From Verrucomicrobia subdivision 3 bacterium UBA7542 (lineage in GTDB: Bacteria; Verrucomicrobiota; Verrucomicrobiia; Limisphaerales; UBA11358): DNA of 6,572 bases. Below, in pieces: positions 6,082-6,572 of this stretch. Location of the stretch: NCBI GenBank assembly GCA_002479245.1, contig DLMG01000146.1:1-6572 (forward strand), written 5' to 3'. Both the position numbers and the translations under genes were made by a program. The stretch's first letter is position 1; each line of letters begins with the position of its first letter. A model generated the notes under the pieces. The model was not told the DNA's origin and made no database searches. It worked only from the letters and a program-made list of their open reading frames with translations.

Positions 6082-6369
6082 ATGAAGACGGCCTACGAAC
6101 TCGCGATGGAACGGCTCAGCAAAGCTGCTCCCGCCATCAAACTCACCAGCGCGCAGAAAAAACAGCTCGCGGAGTTGGATTCAACCTACGCCGCGAAGAT
6201 TGCCGGGCGCGAAATCGCATTGAAGGACGAAATCGCTAAGGTGGCGATGGCGGGTGATTCCGAGAAGGTCGAAGCGCTCCAGCAGCAATGGGTCAAGGAA
6301 CGCAAATCCCTGCAAGCCGAGTTGGAGGAGAAAAAGGAACAAGTTCGCCGCGGCACGGTTGCGAAATGA
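6082..6369 (+). CDS. Small charged coiled-coil protein, conserved hypothetical
   Basis: The 95-aa product opens MKTAYELAMERLSKAAPA and is rich in Lys, Glu, Ala and Gln. From about residue 22 to 90 it is nearly all predicted alpha-helix with heptad-like spacing, for example ELDSTYAAKIAGREIALKDE and QQWVKERKSLQAELEEKKEQ, which suggests a coiled coil. It has no cysteine, signal peptide or membrane segment and is probably cytosolic. I recall similar short proteins starting MKTAYELAMERL in Verrucomicrobiota and Planctomycetota genomes, without a known function. The ATG at 6082 is the first usable start; an A/T-rich leader (AAATTTTAAATCG) precedes it, with no Shine-Dalgarno. It is the only plus-strand gene here, divergent from korA and convergent with the tRNA. 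No function can be assigned. Confidence 0.75.
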   Translation: MKTAYELAMERLSKAAPAIKLTSAQKKQLAELDSTYAAKIAGREIALKDEIAKVAMAGDSEKVEALQQQWVKERKSLQAELEEKKEQVRRGTVAK

Positions 6370-6433
6370 AACTTGGGACCGGCCTGCCGGGCCATGGTTT
6401 GCAGCGTTTGAGAAAATGGCCTTCGCCCGCCTG

Positions 6434-6462
6434 CGCGCTTTGCGCTACGGCGCGGCATTTTT
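6434..6462 (+). terminator. Possible terminator of the coiled-coil gene
   Basis: CGCGC (6434-6438) pairs with GCGCG (6450-6454) around an 11-base loop, followed two bases later by ATTTTT (6457-6462). The stem is short but all G-C. It lies 65 bp past the coiled-coil stop, in the convergent gap before the tRNA. A competing 4-bp stem (6433-6436 with 6442-6445) weakens the call. Confidence 0.35.
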
Positions 6463-6478
6463 CGCTCCGCAAAAAATG
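6456..6478. repeat. Short AT-rich inverted repeat beside the tRNA 3' end
   Basis: CATTTTT (6456-6462) and AAAAATG (6472-6478) are exact reverse complements around a 9-base loop. The right arm overlaps the encoded CCA of the tRNA. It may contribute to stopping transcription from either side, since the coiled-coil gene and the tRNA converge here; this is inference from position. Confidence 0.4.
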
Positions 6479-6560
6479 GTGCGCGCGAGAGGACTTGAAC
6501 CTCCAATCCTTTCGGAACCAGATCCTAAGTCTGGCGCGTCTGCCATTCCGCCACGCGCGC
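6477..6560 (-). tRNA. trnL-UAG: tRNA-Leu (anticodon UAG), CCA encoded
   Basis: The minus strand folds into a complete class II tRNA of 84 bases including CCA. The acceptor stem is GCGCGCG (6560-6554) with CGCGCGC (6487-6481), then discriminator A (6480) and encoded CCA (6479-6477). The D stem is GCG/CGC with a 10-base loop. The anticodon stem CCAGA/TCTGG holds loop CTTAGGA, giving anticodon UAG (6527-6525), which reads CUA and probably other CUN leucine codons. A 13-base variable arm has stem TCC/GGA with a GAAA loop, as expected for leucine tRNA. The T arm GGAGG-TTCAAGT-CCTCT is intact. Six T follow the CCA at once (6476-6471) and may help end transcription. Confidence 0.96.
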
Positions 6561-6572
6561 AACCGGCATCAA

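Noticed and set aside
6186..6562. Minus-strand reading frames across the right edge (6186-6506 and 6293-6562)
   Set aside because: They cover the tRNA-Leu and the opposite strand of the coiled-coil gene. Their sequences are translations of tRNA and antisense DNA.

Overview
The window reads as chromosomal DNA from a Verrucomicrobiota-like bacterium of moderately high GC (a hand count of 3241-3480 in korB gives 58%). This assignment rests on the flavour of the proteins and on the small intergenic repeats; no marker gene proves it. No transposase, phage gene, CRISPR array or toxin-antitoxin pair is visible.

Layout. Six genes lie on the minus strand. In order of transcription, right to left, they are: korA (fused gamma-alpha subunit of a 2-oxoacid, probably 2-oxoglutarate, ferredoxin oxidoreductase, 5708-3879), korB (its thiamine-diphosphate/Fe-S beta subunit, start 3857), a membrane-anchored acyl carrier protein (2854-2318), an FmdB-type zinc-ribbon protein with a long Met/His/acidic tail (2258-1758), a Nudix hydrolase (start 1677), and an MFS transporter (start 1216) whose ATG overlaps the Nudix stop as ATGA. 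A 373-bp divergent spacer (5709-6081) separates korA from a plus-strand gene for a 95-aa charged coiled-coil protein (6082-6369). A minus-strand tRNA-Leu(UAG) with encoded CCA (6560-6477) lies at the right edge, convergent with that gene.

How the genes work together. korAB is a clear two-gene unit that ends at a strong intrinsic terminator (2864-2902). The carrier-protein gene follows that terminator almost at once, is markedly AT-richer (45% GC over 2341-2820), has an in-frame stop just upstream of its ATG and no Shine-Dalgarno; it looks like a separate and possibly acquired unit. The Nudix and MFS genes are probably translationally coupled, possibly with the FmdB gene upstream. Two short repeat elements separate the downstream genes: four tandem 7-bp units (2264-2291) before fmdB, and a 27-bp imperfect inverted repeat (1683-1753) before the Nudix gene. 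Each ends exactly 5 bp before a start codon.

I do not see a convincing new multi-gene system. The items most worth a second look are the two-helix membrane-anchored carrier protein with no biosynthetic partner nearby, and the two repeat elements abutting start codons.
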